Shown piece after piece: positions 17,236-26,996 of a stretch of 64,000 nucleotides of DNA. Location: positions 1 to 64,000 of the forward strand of contig NZ_BCMG01000004.1 of the NCBI RefSeq assembly GCF_002217945.1, written 5' to 3'. The position numbers and the translations under genes were made by a program. Positions within the stretch are counted from its first letter, which is position 1; each line of letters opens with the position of its first letter. The notes under the pieces are model-generated. The model searched no databases, was not told where the DNA came from, and worked only from the letters and a program-made list of their open reading frames with translations. The DNA is from Secundilactobacillus silagei JCM 19001. Its GTDB lineage: Bacteria; Bacillota; Bacilli; Lactobacillales; Lactobacillaceae.

Positions 17236-18315
17236 TTAATAACCGGATCCGCTAGTTGAGGAAGTGTACTGACTGTCATCACCCGTATCAGTAGAACTCG
17301 AGGTTAACTTAGTTGAATCGTTAAGGTCTAGTGTCCGCCGAATATTGTGAGAAACTTTTTGCAGTTCTGACAGCGGTGCAACTTGATACGAGATGCCATC
17401 GATCATGGCATCTTGTCCCTGAAGTGTCTGGGACTTAATGTGGTGGCTGGCATTGCCGTACTTAGTCCGAATGGTCAGCATATCATTAAACGTCATATCG
17501 GTTTTCATGTTGCCATTCAAAGAGGTGAGGATCTGTTTGTAACGGGGGATGGAAGTAATGCCGACCCCTTTGACGACCAGTTTCTGCAAAACTTGTCGCT
17601 GCCGTTTTTGACGGCCATAATCACCCAGTGGATCTTCTTCACGCATCCGTGAGTAATCCAGAGCTTCCTTACCATTCAAATGAATCTTCTTACCCTTGAC
17701 CACGTTAGCATTGCCATAGTGGAAAGTCATTGGTGGGACCACATCGACACCGCCAACGGCATTGACCATCTTTTCTAGGCCGCCCATGTTAACGATCGCG
17801 TAGAAGTCGATCGGAATATCCAGTAATTTTTCAACGGTAGAAACGGAGCCAGCAGCACCACCAATTGTGTAGGCTGCGTTGATCTTTTCGTAGGGCTGAG
17901 TATCACCCTTGACCTGAACCCGGGTATCACGAGGGATACTGGTCAAATAGGCCGTTTCCTTTTTCGGGTTGATCGTAGCGACGATCATGGTATCCGTTCG
18001 GCCAACGTCATTTCTGCCCAGCGCACCAGTATCGGTTCCCATGAGCAGAATTGAAAATGGCTTGCCTTCTTTAATGACGCTATCAACGTTTCTAAGCTTA
18101 TTAGTCTGTCCAGCCTGAAAGGTGGTATTGAAGGTTTTCTTAGCCTCGTTATAGGCGTGATAGCCATAAGCGATGCCACCCGTGAGTAGGATCAAGACGA
18201 CGATTAGAATACTCCAGAGTAGCCCACGGTGTTTTTTGTGGGTCTTAAAGTGTGAATAATCGCTGCGCCGTTTTTGCTGGTTGTTTTGATTTGGATCGAA
18301 ATTATTTGATGCCAT
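17236..18315 (-). CDS. LytR-CpsA-Psr (LCP) family protein
   Basis: A 359-residue membrane-anchored LCP protein, the group that transfers undecaprenyl-linked wall polymers such as teichoic acid to peptidoglycan. It has a basic cytoplasmic N-terminus, one transmembrane helix (about residues 31-52, LLWSILIVVLILLTGGIAYG) and an extracellular LCP domain (about 85-250) with LLMGTDTGALGRNDVGRTDT, TSIPRDTRV and the AIVNMGGLEKMVNAVGGV stretch. The Ser/Thr/Gly-rich C-terminal tail is low complexity. GAGG precedes the ATG and a TATAAT lies at 18348-18353 on the minus strand. It may act on the product of the TagO/TagA pathway seen in the window. Confidence 0.92.
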   Translation of the reverse strand: MASNNFDPNQNNQQKRRSDYSHFKTHKKHRGLLWSILIVVLILLTGGIAYGYHAYNEAKKTFNTTFQAGQTNKLRNVDSVIKEGKPFSILLMGTDTGALGRNDVGRTDTMIVATINPKKETAYLTSIPRDTRVQVKGDTQPYEKINAAYTIGGAAGSVSTVEKLLDIPIDFYAIVNMGGLEKMVNAVGGVDVVPPMTFHYGNANVVKGKKIHLNGKEALDYSRMREEDPLGDYGRQKRQRQVLQKLVVKGVGITSIPRYKQILTSLNGNMKTDMTFNDMLTIRTKYGNASHHIKSQTLQGQDAMIDGISYQVAPLSELQKVSHNIRRTLDLNDSTKLTSSSTDTGDDSQYTSSTSGSGY

Positions 18316-18353
18316 TAGTTTTCCTCGCCTCTGTAAAATCTCTTTGCATTATA

Positions 18354-18560
18354 GGTCTATTATCTTGGATACGGTGATTTTTTTATGAAGCTTAAATCGA
18401 TTTTAATAAAAACGTTGGGCCCTTCATTTCTACAACGGCCTAACTGTACTATTACATCACAAATTATGGTTCCCGTAAACCATACAATAATGAAAGTTGG
18501 GTTAAACAGCCATCGGAACGGTCAATATTTGTGAGGTTGTCAAGTCAACGTTAGAGAACT
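18354..18560. other. Intergenic region between divergent LCP and AEC genes
   Basis: No gene is visible. A short palindrome (ATGGTT-CCCGTA-AACCAT, 18466-18483) lies in the middle and could be an operator. The remainder is AT-rich and holds the promoters of the divergent neighbours. Confidence 0.4.
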
Positions 18561-18561
18561 A

Positions 18562-18570
18562 TGCTATAAT
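18562..18570 (+). promoter_or_regulatory. Extended -10 promoter of the AEC transporter gene
   Basis: TGCTATAAT lies 39 bases upstream of the start codon. Confidence 0.6.
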
Positions 18571-18609
18571 AAATATTAATTTTTGATGTGAAAGAGGGTA
18601 TAACACACA

Positions 18610-19563
18610 ATGTTGCTATTATTCGCCCGGAGTGTTGCGGGCGTCGTTGAGATTCTTCTGATGATTGCGTTAGGTTACCTTCTGACTAATCTAGGCTGGT
18701 TTAATGAGTCAGCCAGCAAGCTGATTGCCCGGTTGGTTACCCAGGTAGCTTTACCGGCCTACATGGCCTACACCATCATTAGCAAGTTTACGTTCAAACG
18801 GTTGATTAACACGTTACCTGACTTGCGGTTCCCAGTGGTGTCAATGATGATCCTCTTTGGGGTTTCGATCATTGTCGCTAAAGTTCTACATATTAAGAAA
18901 AGTCATAAGGGGCTTTTCGAATCGATGTTTTTTAACTCCAACACGGTTTTTGTTGGCTTACCTGTAAACGTGGCCCTCTTTGGGGCTGCCAAGAGTTTAC
19001 CGTACGTTTTGGTCTACTATATGGCGAACACAACTATTTTCTGGACGTTGGGGGTCTATTTGATCCAGCGTGACGGTCAAGGTGATTATCACTTTAGTCT
19101 TGGTCAAACGCTGAAAAAGGTCTTTTCACCGCCGCTGCTTGGTTTCATGGTCGGCGTGGTCTTAGTTTTACTGAAAATTCAGTTGCCGAAATTTATTATG
19201 GCTGATTTGAATTATATCGGCGGCTTGACGGTGCCACTGTCAATGATCTTTATTGGGATCGCGATTGCCAATGTTGATCTGCGTGATTTAACCATCAACC
19301 GTGGCAGTTTAGGGATTCTCTTTGGCCGGTTTATTCTTGCACCAGCCTTAATGTCGCTATTGGTTTTGCCAACTGGGATGCCCGTCATGATGAAACAGGT
19401 CTTTATCATTCAATCGGCAATGCCGGTTATGACGAACGCACCGGTCGTTTCAAAACTCTACGGGGCGGATTCCAGTTTTGCCGCTGTTATGGTGACCGAA
19501 TCAACGTTATTGAGTTTACTGGTCATTCCAATCTTGATGTTACTGTTAAACGCATCTCACTGA
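18610..19563 (+). CDS. AEC (auxin efflux carrier) family transporter
   Basis: A 317-residue integral membrane protein with about ten hydrophobic helices and the AEC fold signature: N-terminal helix pair, FFNSNTVFVGLPV near residue 110, FIGIAIANVDLR near 215 and SAMPVMTNAPV near 270. In bacteria these proteins carry malate, malonate or other carboxylates; the substrate here is unknown. The ribosome binding site is AGAGGGT. It is a single-gene unit with its own extended -10 promoter and terminator. It is not near malolactic genes in the window. Confidence 0.88.
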   Translation: MLLLFARSVAGVVEILLMIALGYLLTNLGWFNESASKLIARLVTQVALPAYMAYTIISKFTFKRLINTLPDLRFPVVSMMILFGVSIIVAKVLHIKKSHKGLFESMFFNSNTVFVGLPVNVALFGAAKSLPYVLVYYMANTTIFWTLGVYLIQRDGQGDYHFSLGQTLKKVFSPPLLGFMVGVVLVLLKIQLPKFIMADLNYIGGLTVPLSMIFIGIAIANVDLRDLTINRGSLGILFGRFILAPALMSLLVLPTGMPVMMKQVFIIQSAMPVMTNAPVVSKLYGADSSFAAVMVTESTLLSLLVIPILMLLLNASH

Positions 19564-19579
19564 TTGATCGATTTTTTCT

Positions 19580-19614
19580 AAAGGGACCTCGACTTAGATG
19601 GCGAGGTCCCTTTA
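19580..19614 (+). terminator. Terminator of the AEC transporter gene
   Basis: AAAGGGACCTCG pairs with CGAGGTCCCTTT around a 10-nt loop. Confidence 0.88.
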
Positions 19615-19630
19615 TTGAATTTAATGCCGG

Positions 19631-19639
19631 TGATATAAT
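19631..19639 (+). promoter_or_regulatory. Extended -10 promoter of gpmA
   Basis: TGATATAAT lies 38 bases before the gpmA start; no convincing -35 at the right distance. Confidence 0.55.
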
Positions 19640-19677
19640 ATGTGAATGAAAGAGCATGAGAAGAGAGGGTCAGTTTT

Positions 19678-20349
19678 ATGGTTAAATTAGTCATTTTGCG
19701 TCACGGTGAAAGTCAGGCTAATCGCGATGGTGTGTTTACTGGCTGGAGTGATGTAGCACTCACCGAAAAGGGGATTGCGCAGGCTCATCAGGCTGGTAAA
19801 ATGATTCGGCAGACCGGTCTGCAGTTTGAGCATTTGCATACCTCCATGCTGAAACGGGCCATTATGACCGCCAACATTGTGCTGGAGGAAGCCGACCAGA
19901 TGTACATTCCGGTGACGAAATCCTGGCGTTTAAATGAACGGCATTATGGCGCTCTACGCGGTCAGAAAAAAGCCGCGGTCAAGGCGGCCGTCGGTGAGAA
20001 ACAATTTAAGCTTTGGCGGCGTAGTTATCATGTTGTACCGCCACTGTTAGATAAACCGGATCGAGATCCTAGGTACGTGCCGTTAGGCGTCACTGAGCCC
20101 AAGGGTGAGAGTCTGGAAATGGCGTATAATCGCTTGATGCCTTATTGGCAAGATGAAATTGCGCCACGTTTGCTGGACGGGCATAATCAACTGGTGGTCG
20201 CCCATGGCAGTACGTTACGTGCGCTGATCAAATACATTGATCGAATCAATGATACGGATATTGACCATTTGGAAGTACCTAATGGCGTGCCAATTGTTTA
20301 TGAGTTTGACGCAGCCTTAAACGTCACGAGTAAAAAAGCATTGCAGTAA
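19678..20349 (+). CDS. gpmA: 2,3-bisphosphoglycerate-dependent phosphoglycerate mutase
   Basis: A 223-residue dPGM that interconverts 3- and 2-phosphoglycerate in glycolysis. The catalytic RHGES (residues 8-12), [19 protein letters not shown] near 81 and VAHGST near 178 are all present; His9 accepts phosphate and the RHYG region binds substrate. In many lactobacilli there are several gpm-like genes, so this may be one of a set. GAGAGGG precedes the ATG. It is transcribed alone from an extended -10 promoter. Confidence 0.92.
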   Translation: MVKLVILRHGESQANRDGVFTGWSDVALTEKGIAQAHQAGKMIRQTGLQFEHLHTSMLKRAIMTANIVLEEADQMYIPVTKSWRLNERHYGALRGQKKAAVKAAVGEKQFKLWRRSYHVVPPLLDKPDRDPRYVPLGVTEPKGESLEMAYNRLMPYWQDEIAPRLLDGHNQLVVAHGSTLRALIKYIDRINDTDIDHLEVPNGVPIVYEFDAALNVTSKKALQ

Positions 20350-20363
20350 CACACAGGATACAA

Positions 20364-20409
20364 AAACAGCCTGATTATCAGTCATTACTAACTGGTAATC
20401 AGGCTGTTT
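20364..20409. terminator. Bidirectional terminator between gpmA and pepC
   Basis: AAACAGCCTGATTA and TAATCAGGCTGTTT form a perfect 14-bp stem. Confidence 0.9.
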
Positions 20410-20420
20410 GCAATTAATGA

Positions 20421-21764
20421 TTAAGCTAAAGCGCCCATTGGATCCCAAGGGGCTAAAACGGTTGGTGCTTCTGCCTGTGCTTGACGCAGTTTGTCACTTA
20501 GGTACTTCTTGTTCACAACAACTTGGTAGCAGTATTCTGTCATCCAGCTGTCACTCATCACAAAGTAACCCTTGGTACCAACTTTATCACCCCAGCTGTT
20601 TTCGACCTTCCACTTAGTTGGCTGGCCGTCAACGAGGTCCACGCCGGTAATGACCATGGCGTGGGTCATCAAACTTTCACCGTAGTCCAGACGCTGCGCC
20701 TTGGTCATGGTGAGATCCATGTCTAACAGCGCGTTCTTGTCGTAGGCCTTGGTGTCCATGATGCCCTTTTGGCGATCAGAACTTTGAGCAACGTCACAGC
20801 CAAACCAAACGCTTTGGCCATCTTTTAACTGGGCAATGGCGAGCTTTTTGAAGTCGTCCATGGTGACGTTTAAGTGCTTAACGGCACGGCCACCTAAAAC
20901 GTTTCCCAGCATTTCGATGGTATAAGTCTTGTTGTACGGCTTGTCAGCGGTTGGTGCGTTGATGATGGACACGTAGTCCGCTAAGTTCCAGCCGACGTAT
21001 TTGTCATAAAATGATTTTGGTGTAAGGTCTCGATCGATGTGGTAGTTCTTATCATCATCGCGGTATTCAAAGTCGAACTTTTGTGCTGGTTCGCCTAAGG
21101 TGTAGCAGAGCAGGCGGTAAACTTCGCCCAGCATTTTGTCGCGGGCAGCGGCAATGTCGTCATCGCTAGTATTTTTAGCGACGAGGTCACGAAGAGTAAC
21201 GGCATCCTTGCGTAATTTCTTATTTAAGGTCCCGTTAAGCTCGCTGGACTTAGCACTGTTATAGGTTTCAGGCATCACTGACTTAGGTACGATGCCGTAC
21301 TTTTCAATCACGGCACAGAGCATATCCCACTGGCCGCCGTCCTGTTGCGGTGTCGCCATGAGAAAGGCAACTTTGCGGCTAGTCAGCGGCTGGTCGGCAG
21401 TGTTTAACACGTTTTGATAGAAGTAGTTGGCCTTTTCGAACTTATCCCAGAAATTAGTGTAGTTTTGAGATAGTTCAAAGTTCTTCAGTTTGAACTTGTC
21501 AGCCAGTTCGTGACGCATCGTGTTTAAGGCTGCGAACATCCAGCAGCGGCCGCTTTGTTTTTGATTAGCCACCTTACCGGTATCCAGCTCAATGGAAAAA
21601 ACGGGTGTCATGTCAGTGTTGGAGGCAAAGTCAGCACTGGTGGCTAAGATACCTTGGTGGGTGACGGCGCGTTCAACCACTTTAGCGTCTTTACGGTCGT
21701 TCAATGAAGCTTGATAGCGGGCAATTTGATCACTGCTGATAGCAGCTTGGTTTTCATTACTCAA
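20421..21764 (-). CDS. pepC: Aminopeptidase C (bleomycin hydrolase family, C1B)
   Basis: A 447-residue cytoplasmic cysteine aminopeptidase that takes N-terminal residues from peptides, a key part of casein peptide use in lactic acid bacteria. The catalytic Cys is in QKQSGRCWMFAALN (near residue 70), His in SLMTHAMVITGV (near 360) and Asn in WKVENSWG (near 383). The C-terminus ends in the family-typical short tail (DPMGALA) that reaches into the active site. The start is a TTG at 21764: AAGGAG lies 10 bases upstream, and an ATG seven codons earlier would place that site inside the gene. It is convergent with gpmA. Confidence 0.93.
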   Translation of the reverse strand: MSNENQAAISSDQIARYQASLNDRKDAKVVERAVTHQGILATSADFASNTDMTPVFSIELDTGKVANQKQSGRCWMFAALNTMRHELADKFKLKNFELSQNYTNFWDKFEKANYFYQNVLNTADQPLTSRKVAFLMATPQQDGGQWDMLCAVIEKYGIVPKSVMPETYNSAKSSELNGTLNKKLRKDAVTLRDLVAKNTSDDDIAAARDKMLGEVYRLLCYTLGEPAQKFDFEYRDDDKNYHIDRDLTPKSFYDKYVGWNLADYVSIINAPTADKPYNKTYTIEMLGNVLGGRAVKHLNVTMDDFKKLAIAQLKDGQSVWFGCDVAQSSDRQKGIMDTKAYDKNALLDMDLTMTKAQRLDYGESLMTHAMVITGVDLVDGQPTKWKVENSWGDKVGTKGYFVMSDSWMTEYCYQVVVNKKYLSDKLRQAQAEAPTVLAPWDPMGALA

Positions 21765-21905
21765 ATGGATCACACTCCTTCTCATTTTATAGTCATTATT
21801 GTACAACATTTTAACGGTAAAAGAGCCCACTAGGGTCAATCTTTGGGGGTGTTTTCCACCGTACTTATAGTGTAAGATAAAACAATGTATGAAAGGAGAA
21901 CACAC

Positions 21906-22442
21906 ATGACACGAGGGTTTGAAATCGTTTCTACGTATGCCAATGAAGGCTTACACGTTCCATACCGCACGACCAAACGGGCCGCTGGGTATGATTTTGA
22001 AAGTGCCGTTGATTTTACCGTACCAAGTATCTGGAAAATGGACTTTCTAAAAGTTATCTGGGCCATTCGGCACCAAAAAGAGGTTGATAAAGGCGCCCTT
22101 GAAAAGGCGAAAAAAATACTGAAACCATTCTTGATTCCAACCGGGATCAAAGCGTATATGGGAGCGGATGAGGTATTGATCTTAGCGAACCGGTCCAGTA
22201 ATCCGCTAAAACGCGGTTTGGTCATTCCCAATGGGATCGGCGTGATCGATGCTGATTATTACAATAATGACAGCAATGAGGGTGAAATCTTCATGCAGGT
22301 GCTGAATTTTGGCCTGACGGATGCTAAGATCGCTAAGGGTGATCGCATTGGTCAAGGTATCTTCATGCACTATTTAACGGCCGATAACGAGCAGCAGCCC
22401 CAGCAAGAACGGCAGGGTGGCTTTGGGTCGTCAGGCAAGTAA
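21906..22442 (+). CDS. dut: dUTP diphosphatase (dUTPase)
   Basis: A 178-residue dUTPase that cleaves dUTP to dUMP and PPi, keeping uracil out of DNA. Motifs: AAGYDFESAVD near residue 23, RSSNPLKRGLVIPNGIGVID near 98 (motifs 2 and 3) and GDRIGQGIF, then GGFGSSGK at the C-terminus. A roughly 40-residue insertion after motif 1 (IWKMDFLKVIWAIRHQKE) makes it longer than the usual 140-150 residues, as in other lactobacilli. The start is ATG 21906, with GGAG 8 bases upstream. A TATAGT at 21866-21871 may be its -10. Confidence 0.88.
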   Translation: MTRGFEIVSTYANEGLHVPYRTTKRAAGYDFESAVDFTVPSIWKMDFLKVIWAIRHQKEVDKGALEKAKKILKPFLIPTGIKAYMGADEVLILANRSSNPLKRGLVIPNGIGVIDADYYNNDSNEGEIFMQVLNFGLTDAKIAKGDRIGQGIFMHYLTADNEQQPQQERQGGFGSSGK

Positions 22443-22550
22443 TTAAAAAGAATTTAAGCTCAATGGTCTAAACTAGCAATAGCCTTAGACTATGATAAAA
22501 TAGGTTTGGTTAGTATTGGTCAGATTTTTTTTCGGAAGGGATTGAAACGA

Positions 22551-23927
22551 TTGGCTAAAGAGAAGACACAGTTTGTCTGTCAGGAATGCGGCTATCAAGC
22601 GCCCCGTTTTTTGGGACGTTGCCCCAATTGCGGTAAGTGGAACACGTTCGTTGAAGAAGTGATCGCACCGGCCACAACTTCCGCCAAGGCTTCAACCAGC
22701 AGTCTAGTTGGCGGGGCAGTCACCAAGCCAGAGAAACTGTCAGCAGTTTCAATGGAAAAAGAACCCCGAATCAAAACGCAAATGGGTGAACTTAACCGGG
22801 TCTTAGGCGGCGGTGTCGTTCCCGGTTCCTTAGTCTTAATTGGCGGTGATCCCGGAATCGGGAAATCGACCCTGTTACTGCAAGTATCCGGTCAGCTGAG
22901 TCAAGCTGATGGCAAAGTCCTCTACGTGTCCGGTGAGGAAAGTGCTAACCAGATCAAAATGCGGGCTAACCGGTTAGGGGTTGCCAGCGATAATTTATAC
23001 TTGTATCCTGAAACTGATATGAGCCGAATTCGGGCAAATATCAACGAAATGAAACCCGACTACGTGGTCATTGACTCAGTTCAAACGATGTCTGAACCCG
23101 AAATCACTTCGGCCATTGGCTCCGTTTCACAGATTCGGCAGGTGACTGCTGAATTAATGCGGATTGCCAAGTCACAAGGGGTGACGATCTTTGTTGTGGG
23201 CCACGTGACTAAGGGTGGCGCTATTGCCGGCCCGAAAGTTTTGGAACATATGGTGGATACTGTTTTATACTTTGAAGGTGACCTGCATCATACCTATCGG
23301 ATTTTGCGGGCGGTGAAGAACCGGTTTGGTTCCACCAATGAATTGGGTATCTTTGAGATGCAGGCGTCTGGTTTGAAGGAAGTTAAGAATCCGTCAGAAA
23401 TTTTTCTGGAGGAACGCCTAAAGGACGCCACTGGTTCCGCAATCGTGGTTTCCATGGAAGGAACCAGGCCGATTTTGGTCGAGATTCAGGCACTTTTGAC
23501 ACCCTCAGTTTTTGGAAATGCTCAGCGCACGGCTTCCGGTCTTGACCGTAACCGCGTATCATTGATCATGGCAGTACTGGAAAAACGTGCTAACCTGATG
23601 CTTCAAAATCAGGATGCTTATTTAAAAGCTGCCGGTGGCGTCAAGCTGGACGAACCAGCCATCGATTTGGCATTAGCTATCAGCATTGCCAGTTCTTATC
23701 GTGACAAGGGGACTAACCCCAATGAATGCTACGTTGGCGAAATTGGACTGACCGGTGAAGTTCGCCGGGTCAATCGCGTTGAAGACCGGGTCAAAGAGGC
23801 CTCCAAGCTGGGGTTCAAGCGGATCTACATTCCCAAAAACAACTTGAAGGACTGGACGCCGCCGACTGACATTGAAGTTGTGGGTGTGGCAACGTTGGGA
23901 GAAGCATTGCATAAAATTTTAGCTTAA
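22551..23927 (+). CDS. radA: DNA repair protein RadA
   Basis: A 458-residue RadA/Sms, a RecA-like ATPase that drives branch migration in recombination. Domains: N-terminal zinc finger (CQECGY and CPNCGKW, residues 9-29), Walker [11 protein letters not shown] near 101, the RadA motif KNRFGS near 258 and a C-terminal Lon-like domain (about 290-455). The start is TTG 22551, which gives the family-typical N-terminus ([13 protein letters not shown]); GGAAGG lies 11 bases upstream. It leads the conserved block radA-yacL-gltX, but disA, which follows radA in Bacillus, is not here. Confidence 0.93.
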   Translation: MAKEKTQFVCQECGYQAPRFLGRCPNCGKWNTFVEEVIAPATTSAKASTSSLVGGAVTKPEKLSAVSMEKEPRIKTQMGELNRVLGGGVVPGSLVLIGGDPGIGKSTLLLQVSGQLSQADGKVLYVSGEESANQIKMRANRLGVASDNLYLYPETDMSRIRANINEMKPDYVVIDSVQTMSEPEITSAIGSVSQIRQVTAELMRIAKSQGVTIFVVGHVTKGGAIAGPKVLEHMVDTVLYFEGDLHHTYRILRAVKNRFGSTNELGIFEMQASGLKEVKNPSEIFLEERLKDATGSAIVVSMEGTRPILVEIQALLTPSVFGNAQRTASGLDRNRVSLIMAVLEKRANLMLQNQDAYLKAAGGVKLDEPAIDLALAISIASSYRDKGTNPNECYVGEIGLTGEVRRVNRVEDRVKEASKLGFKRIYIPKNNLKDWTPPTDIEVVGVATLGEALHKILA

Positions 23928-23947
23928 CGGATTTGGAGGTGAATTAA

Positions 23948-25129
23948 TTGAATAAATTTAGTAAGAAAAGAGCGATTATTCAAGGAATTTTTGCGTTTAT
24001 TGGTTTAGGACTTGGTGCTGTTTATCTGCCGCTGATGTGGCAAGGCTTTGGTTATTCAACCCGGACGTGGTTTAACAATGAAATCTCAAATGCCATCATT
24101 GGCGCGCTAGTGTTTTGGCTATTATCCCTTTTGTTTTCAGGTTATTTTGAACGCCTAATCAATCGATTTGAGAAATCATTAACCTCAAAAAGTCCGGCTT
24201 ATCTGCTTTTTGGTAGTATTTCCACGATTGTGGGATTGATTTTTGCGATTTTAATTTCGACACCGTTATACCGGTTGAATTCACCAATTTTCAGTGGGGT
24301 CGTCCCCATCATCTTGATGATTTTATTTGGTTGGCTGGGTTTTCGCTTAGGGACAACCAAGCGTGACGAATGGCGGAAGCTGTTTTCGTTTCGGAGTAAA
24401 AAGAACGAGGACGACGGTGACAGTATCATTGATCGGCCGATCGATAAGAACTACCACCATTACAAAATCTTGGATACCAACATTTTGATCGATGGCCGGA
24501 TCTATGATCTAGTTAAAACCGGGTTTATTGAGGGGACGTTATTAGTACCTAATTTTGTCCTGTATGAATTGCAGTATATTGCTGATTCCAGTGACAGTAT
24601 TAAGCGGGTCCGTGGTCGTCGTGGCCTGGATATCTTAAACAAACTGCGTGAGGAAAATATCATTCCGGTTGAAATGTATGAAGGCGACTACGATGATATT
24701 TCCGAAGTCGACAGTAAGTTGATTCGGCTTGCCAAGGAAGTCGATGGGGTGATCGTCACTAATGATTACAACCTGAACAAAGTCATCGAATTCCAAAAGG
24801 TGCAGGTGTTAAATATTAATGCGTTGGCGAACGCTTTGAAGCCGCGGGTCATTCCGGGTGAACACCTAGACGTGATGGTGGTCAAAAAAGGCACCGAGCG
24901 TCAGCAAGGGGTTGCTTATCTGGATGATGGCACCATGGTGGTCGTTGAAGACGGCCGCTTCTATCTGAATGAACACTTAGATGTGATCGTCACGTCAGCC
25001 ATTCAAACGGATGCCGGACGGATGATCTTTGCTAAGCCGGCTCACTCGACTCACGAGATCAATGAGGACGATGACAGCTCAAAAAAGAATTCAGACAAAC
25101 CAAAAAATAACCAGAAGAAGTCAAACTAA
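23948..25129 (+). CDS. yacL: PIN/TRAM domain membrane protein YacL
   Basis: A 393-residue protein with four transmembrane helices (residues about 10-30, 45-65, 80-105 and 115-135), a PIN nuclease domain (about 170-290, with LDTNILIDGRI and VTNDYNLNKV carrying the acidic residues), and a TRAM domain (about 305-365). The C-terminal tail is Lys/Asn-rich. Start TTG 23948 has GGAGGTG 8 bases upstream. YacL follows radA-disA in Bacillus; here it follows radA directly. Its RNA target is not known. Confidence 0.9.
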   Translation: MNKFSKKRAIIQGIFAFIGLGLGAVYLPLMWQGFGYSTRTWFNNEISNAIIGALVFWLLSLLFSGYFERLINRFEKSLTSKSPAYLLFGSISTIVGLIFAILISTPLYRLNSPIFSGVVPIILMILFGWLGFRLGTTKRDEWRKLFSFRSKKNEDDGDSIIDRPIDKNYHHYKILDTNILIDGRIYDLVKTGFIEGTLLVPNFVLYELQYIADSSDSIKRVRGRRGLDILNKLREENIIPVEMYEGDYDDISEVDSKLIRLAKEVDGVIVTNDYNLNKVIEFQKVQVLNINALANALKPRVIPGEHLDVMVVKKGTERQQGVAYLDDGTMVVVEDGRFYLNEHLDVIVTSAIQTDAGRMIFAKPAHSTHEINEDDDSSKKNSDKPKNNQKKSN

Positions 25130-25179
25130 CTTTTCTTTTCGAAGGTTCCATTGTACACTTAGAAAAGATAGCGATTCTT

Positions 25180-25250
25180 TGGTATACTGAAACATTGTAG
25201 AAAGTGTACGTTAACTAAGGGATGCATCAAGCGGTGTATCCCTTTGTTGA
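25180..25250 (+). promoter_or_regulatory. gltX promoter and leader hairpin
   Basis: TGGTATACT (25180-25188) is an extended -10. About 30 bases after it AAGGGATGCA (25217-25226) pairs with TGTATCCCTT (25235-25244) with one wobble. It has no T-run and no T-box consensus, so its role is unclear. Confidence 0.5.
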
Positions 25251-25302
25251 CGAGCAGAGTTAATTTTTAACTCAAACTATTTTGAAAGAGGCGGAATAGA
25301 TA

Positions 25303-26796
25303 TTGGCAAATGATTCAATTCGCGTTCGTTATGCACCTAGTCCTACTGGCCATCTGCATATTGGTAACGCCCGGACAGCTTTATTTAATTACTTGTTTGC
25401 GCGTCACTACAAGGGTAAGTTTATTATTCGAATCGAGGATACCGATACAAAGCGGAACGTGGCTGATGGTGAAAAGAGTCAGCTCGATAATTTACGCTGG
25501 TTAGGTCTTGACTGGGATGAAGGTCCTGACAAGCCAGGTGAATACGGCCCATACCGTCAATCAGAACGTTTTGACATCTACAAACCTTACATTCAGCAGT
25601 TGCTGGATGAAGGTAAAGCCTACAAGTCATACCGTACTGAAGACGAATTGGAAGCAGATCGTGAAGCACAACGTGCCCGCCATGAGATGCCCCATTATGA
25701 ATACGAATATGCCGGTATGTCAGATGATGAGATCAAGGATGCAATGGCTAAAGCCGAAGCAAAGGGCTTGAAGCCAGTGATTCGTTTCCACGTGCCAGCA
25801 CACAAGACCTATGCTTGGGATGATATGGTTAAGGGCAAGGTTTCCTTTGACTCTGATACCATTGGCGGTGACTTTGTCATTGTCAAAGCTGATGGCATTC
25901 CAACTTACAACTTTGCGGTTGTTTTGGATGACCATTTGATGAAGATCTCACACGTTTTCCGTGGTGATGATCACGTGGCTAACACCCCTAAGCAATTAAT
26001 GGTTTATGAAGCCTTTGGCTGGACACCGCCGAAGTTTGGTCATATGAGTCTGATCATCAGTAAAGACACGGGTAAGAAGTTATCTAAACGTGACGAGACC
26101 GTTCTGCAGTTTATCGAACAGTACCGCAAGTTAGGTTACTTGCCAGATGCTTTACTGAACTTCATTATCTTACTTGGCTGGTCACCAGTGGGCGAAGACG
26201 AAATTTACTCACTGAAAGAACTCGTCAAGATGTATGACGAAAAGCGTTTGAGCAAATCACCAGCCACTTTCGATAAGAAGAAGTTGGAATGGATCAACAA
26301 CCAGTACGTGAAGACTTCTGACGAAGATGTCGTCGTGGACCTGGCTTTACAGCAGTTGATCGCAGCTGGTAATATTCCCGAAAATCCGGATGCTAAGACC
26401 CTTGAATGGGCACGTCAATTGATCAACCTGTATAAGCGGCAAATGAGCTACATGGCGCAGATCAACGACATGGCCAGCGTCTTCTTCCAGGAACCTGAAA
26501 AAATCAGCGGTGAGGCGTTAGACGAAATTTCTAACGACACGGCACCAGTTGTCCTGAAAGAATTCTCTGAACGGATCAAGAAGTTGCCGATTTTTGACAA
26601 GGTCAAGATCTTAAAAACGATCAAAGATATTCAAAAAGACACCGGCATTAAGGGACGGAAGCTTTGGATGCCGATCCGAATCGCCGTTACCCATGAAATG
26701 CACGGACCAGAATTACCAGAATCAATTGAATTAGTTGGTCGTGACAAGACTTTGGAGCACGTTGCACAAACCTTGGCACAGTTAAACGAAAACTAA
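25303..26796 (+). CDS. gltX: Glutamyl-tRNA synthetase
   Basis: A 497-residue class I aminoacyl-tRNA synthetase that charges tRNA-Glu, and in lactic acid bacteria usually also tRNA-Gln before amidation by GatCAB. HIGH appears as [11 protein letters not shown] (residues 18-28) and KMSKS as KLSKRDE near 258. Length is standard. The start is TTG 25303 behind GAGGCGG; no in-frame ATG is near. It is separated from yacL by a promoter and hairpin and from cysS by a terminator. Confidence 0.95.
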   Translation: MANDSIRVRYAPSPTGHLHIGNARTALFNYLFARHYKGKFIIRIEDTDTKRNVADGEKSQLDNLRWLGLDWDEGPDKPGEYGPYRQSERFDIYKPYIQQLLDEGKAYKSYRTEDELEADREAQRARHEMPHYEYEYAGMSDDEIKDAMAKAEAKGLKPVIRFHVPAHKTYAWDDMVKGKVSFDSDTIGGDFVIVKADGIPTYNFAVVLDDHLMKISHVFRGDDHVANTPKQLMVYEAFGWTPPKFGHMSLIISKDTGKKLSKRDETVLQFIEQYRKLGYLPDALLNFIILLGWSPVGEDEIYSLKELVKMYDEKRLSKSPATFDKKKLEWINNQYVKTSDEDVVVDLALQQLIAAGNIPENPDAKTLEWARQLINLYKRQMSYMAQINDMASVFFQEPEKISGEALDEISNDTAPVVLKEFSERIKKLPIFDKVKILKTIKDIQKDTGIKGRKLWMPIRIAVTHEMHGPELPESIELVGRDKTLEHVAQTLAQLNEN

Positions 26797-26807
26797 TTGA
26801 AACGACT

Positions 26808-26849
26808 AAAGGGCTTGCTTGTAGATCAGAATCTGCAACGAGCCCTTTT
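26808..26849 (+). terminator. Terminator of gltX
   Basis: AAAGGGCT pairs with AGCCCTTT, with a partly paired inner loop and a short T-run. Confidence 0.8.
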
Positions 26850-26929
26850 CTTGTGAGTGCAAGTTAAAATCATTAATCGTAAGGCTTTGAATCATAATTA
26901 ATTGTAATGATGCCATTAATTTATAGGGA

Positions 26930-26962
26930 GATAGAATAATTATTAGAATAATTATGATAAAA
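26930..26962 (+). promoter_or_regulatory. cysS promoter region with short tandem repeat
   Basis: AGAATAATTATT is followed at once by AGAATAATTATG, a 12-bp near-perfect tandem repeat, which runs into TATGATAAAAT, the probable -10. The gene starts about 40 bases further on. Confidence 0.5.
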
Positions 26963-26996
26963 TGGATTTACGATTAATCAGAGAGGAGTTCGCACA

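Noticed and set aside
25130-25302. T-box leaders for gltX or cysS
   Set aside because: No AGGGTGGNACCGCG motif occurs in either leader, and the gltX hairpin lacks a terminator T-run.
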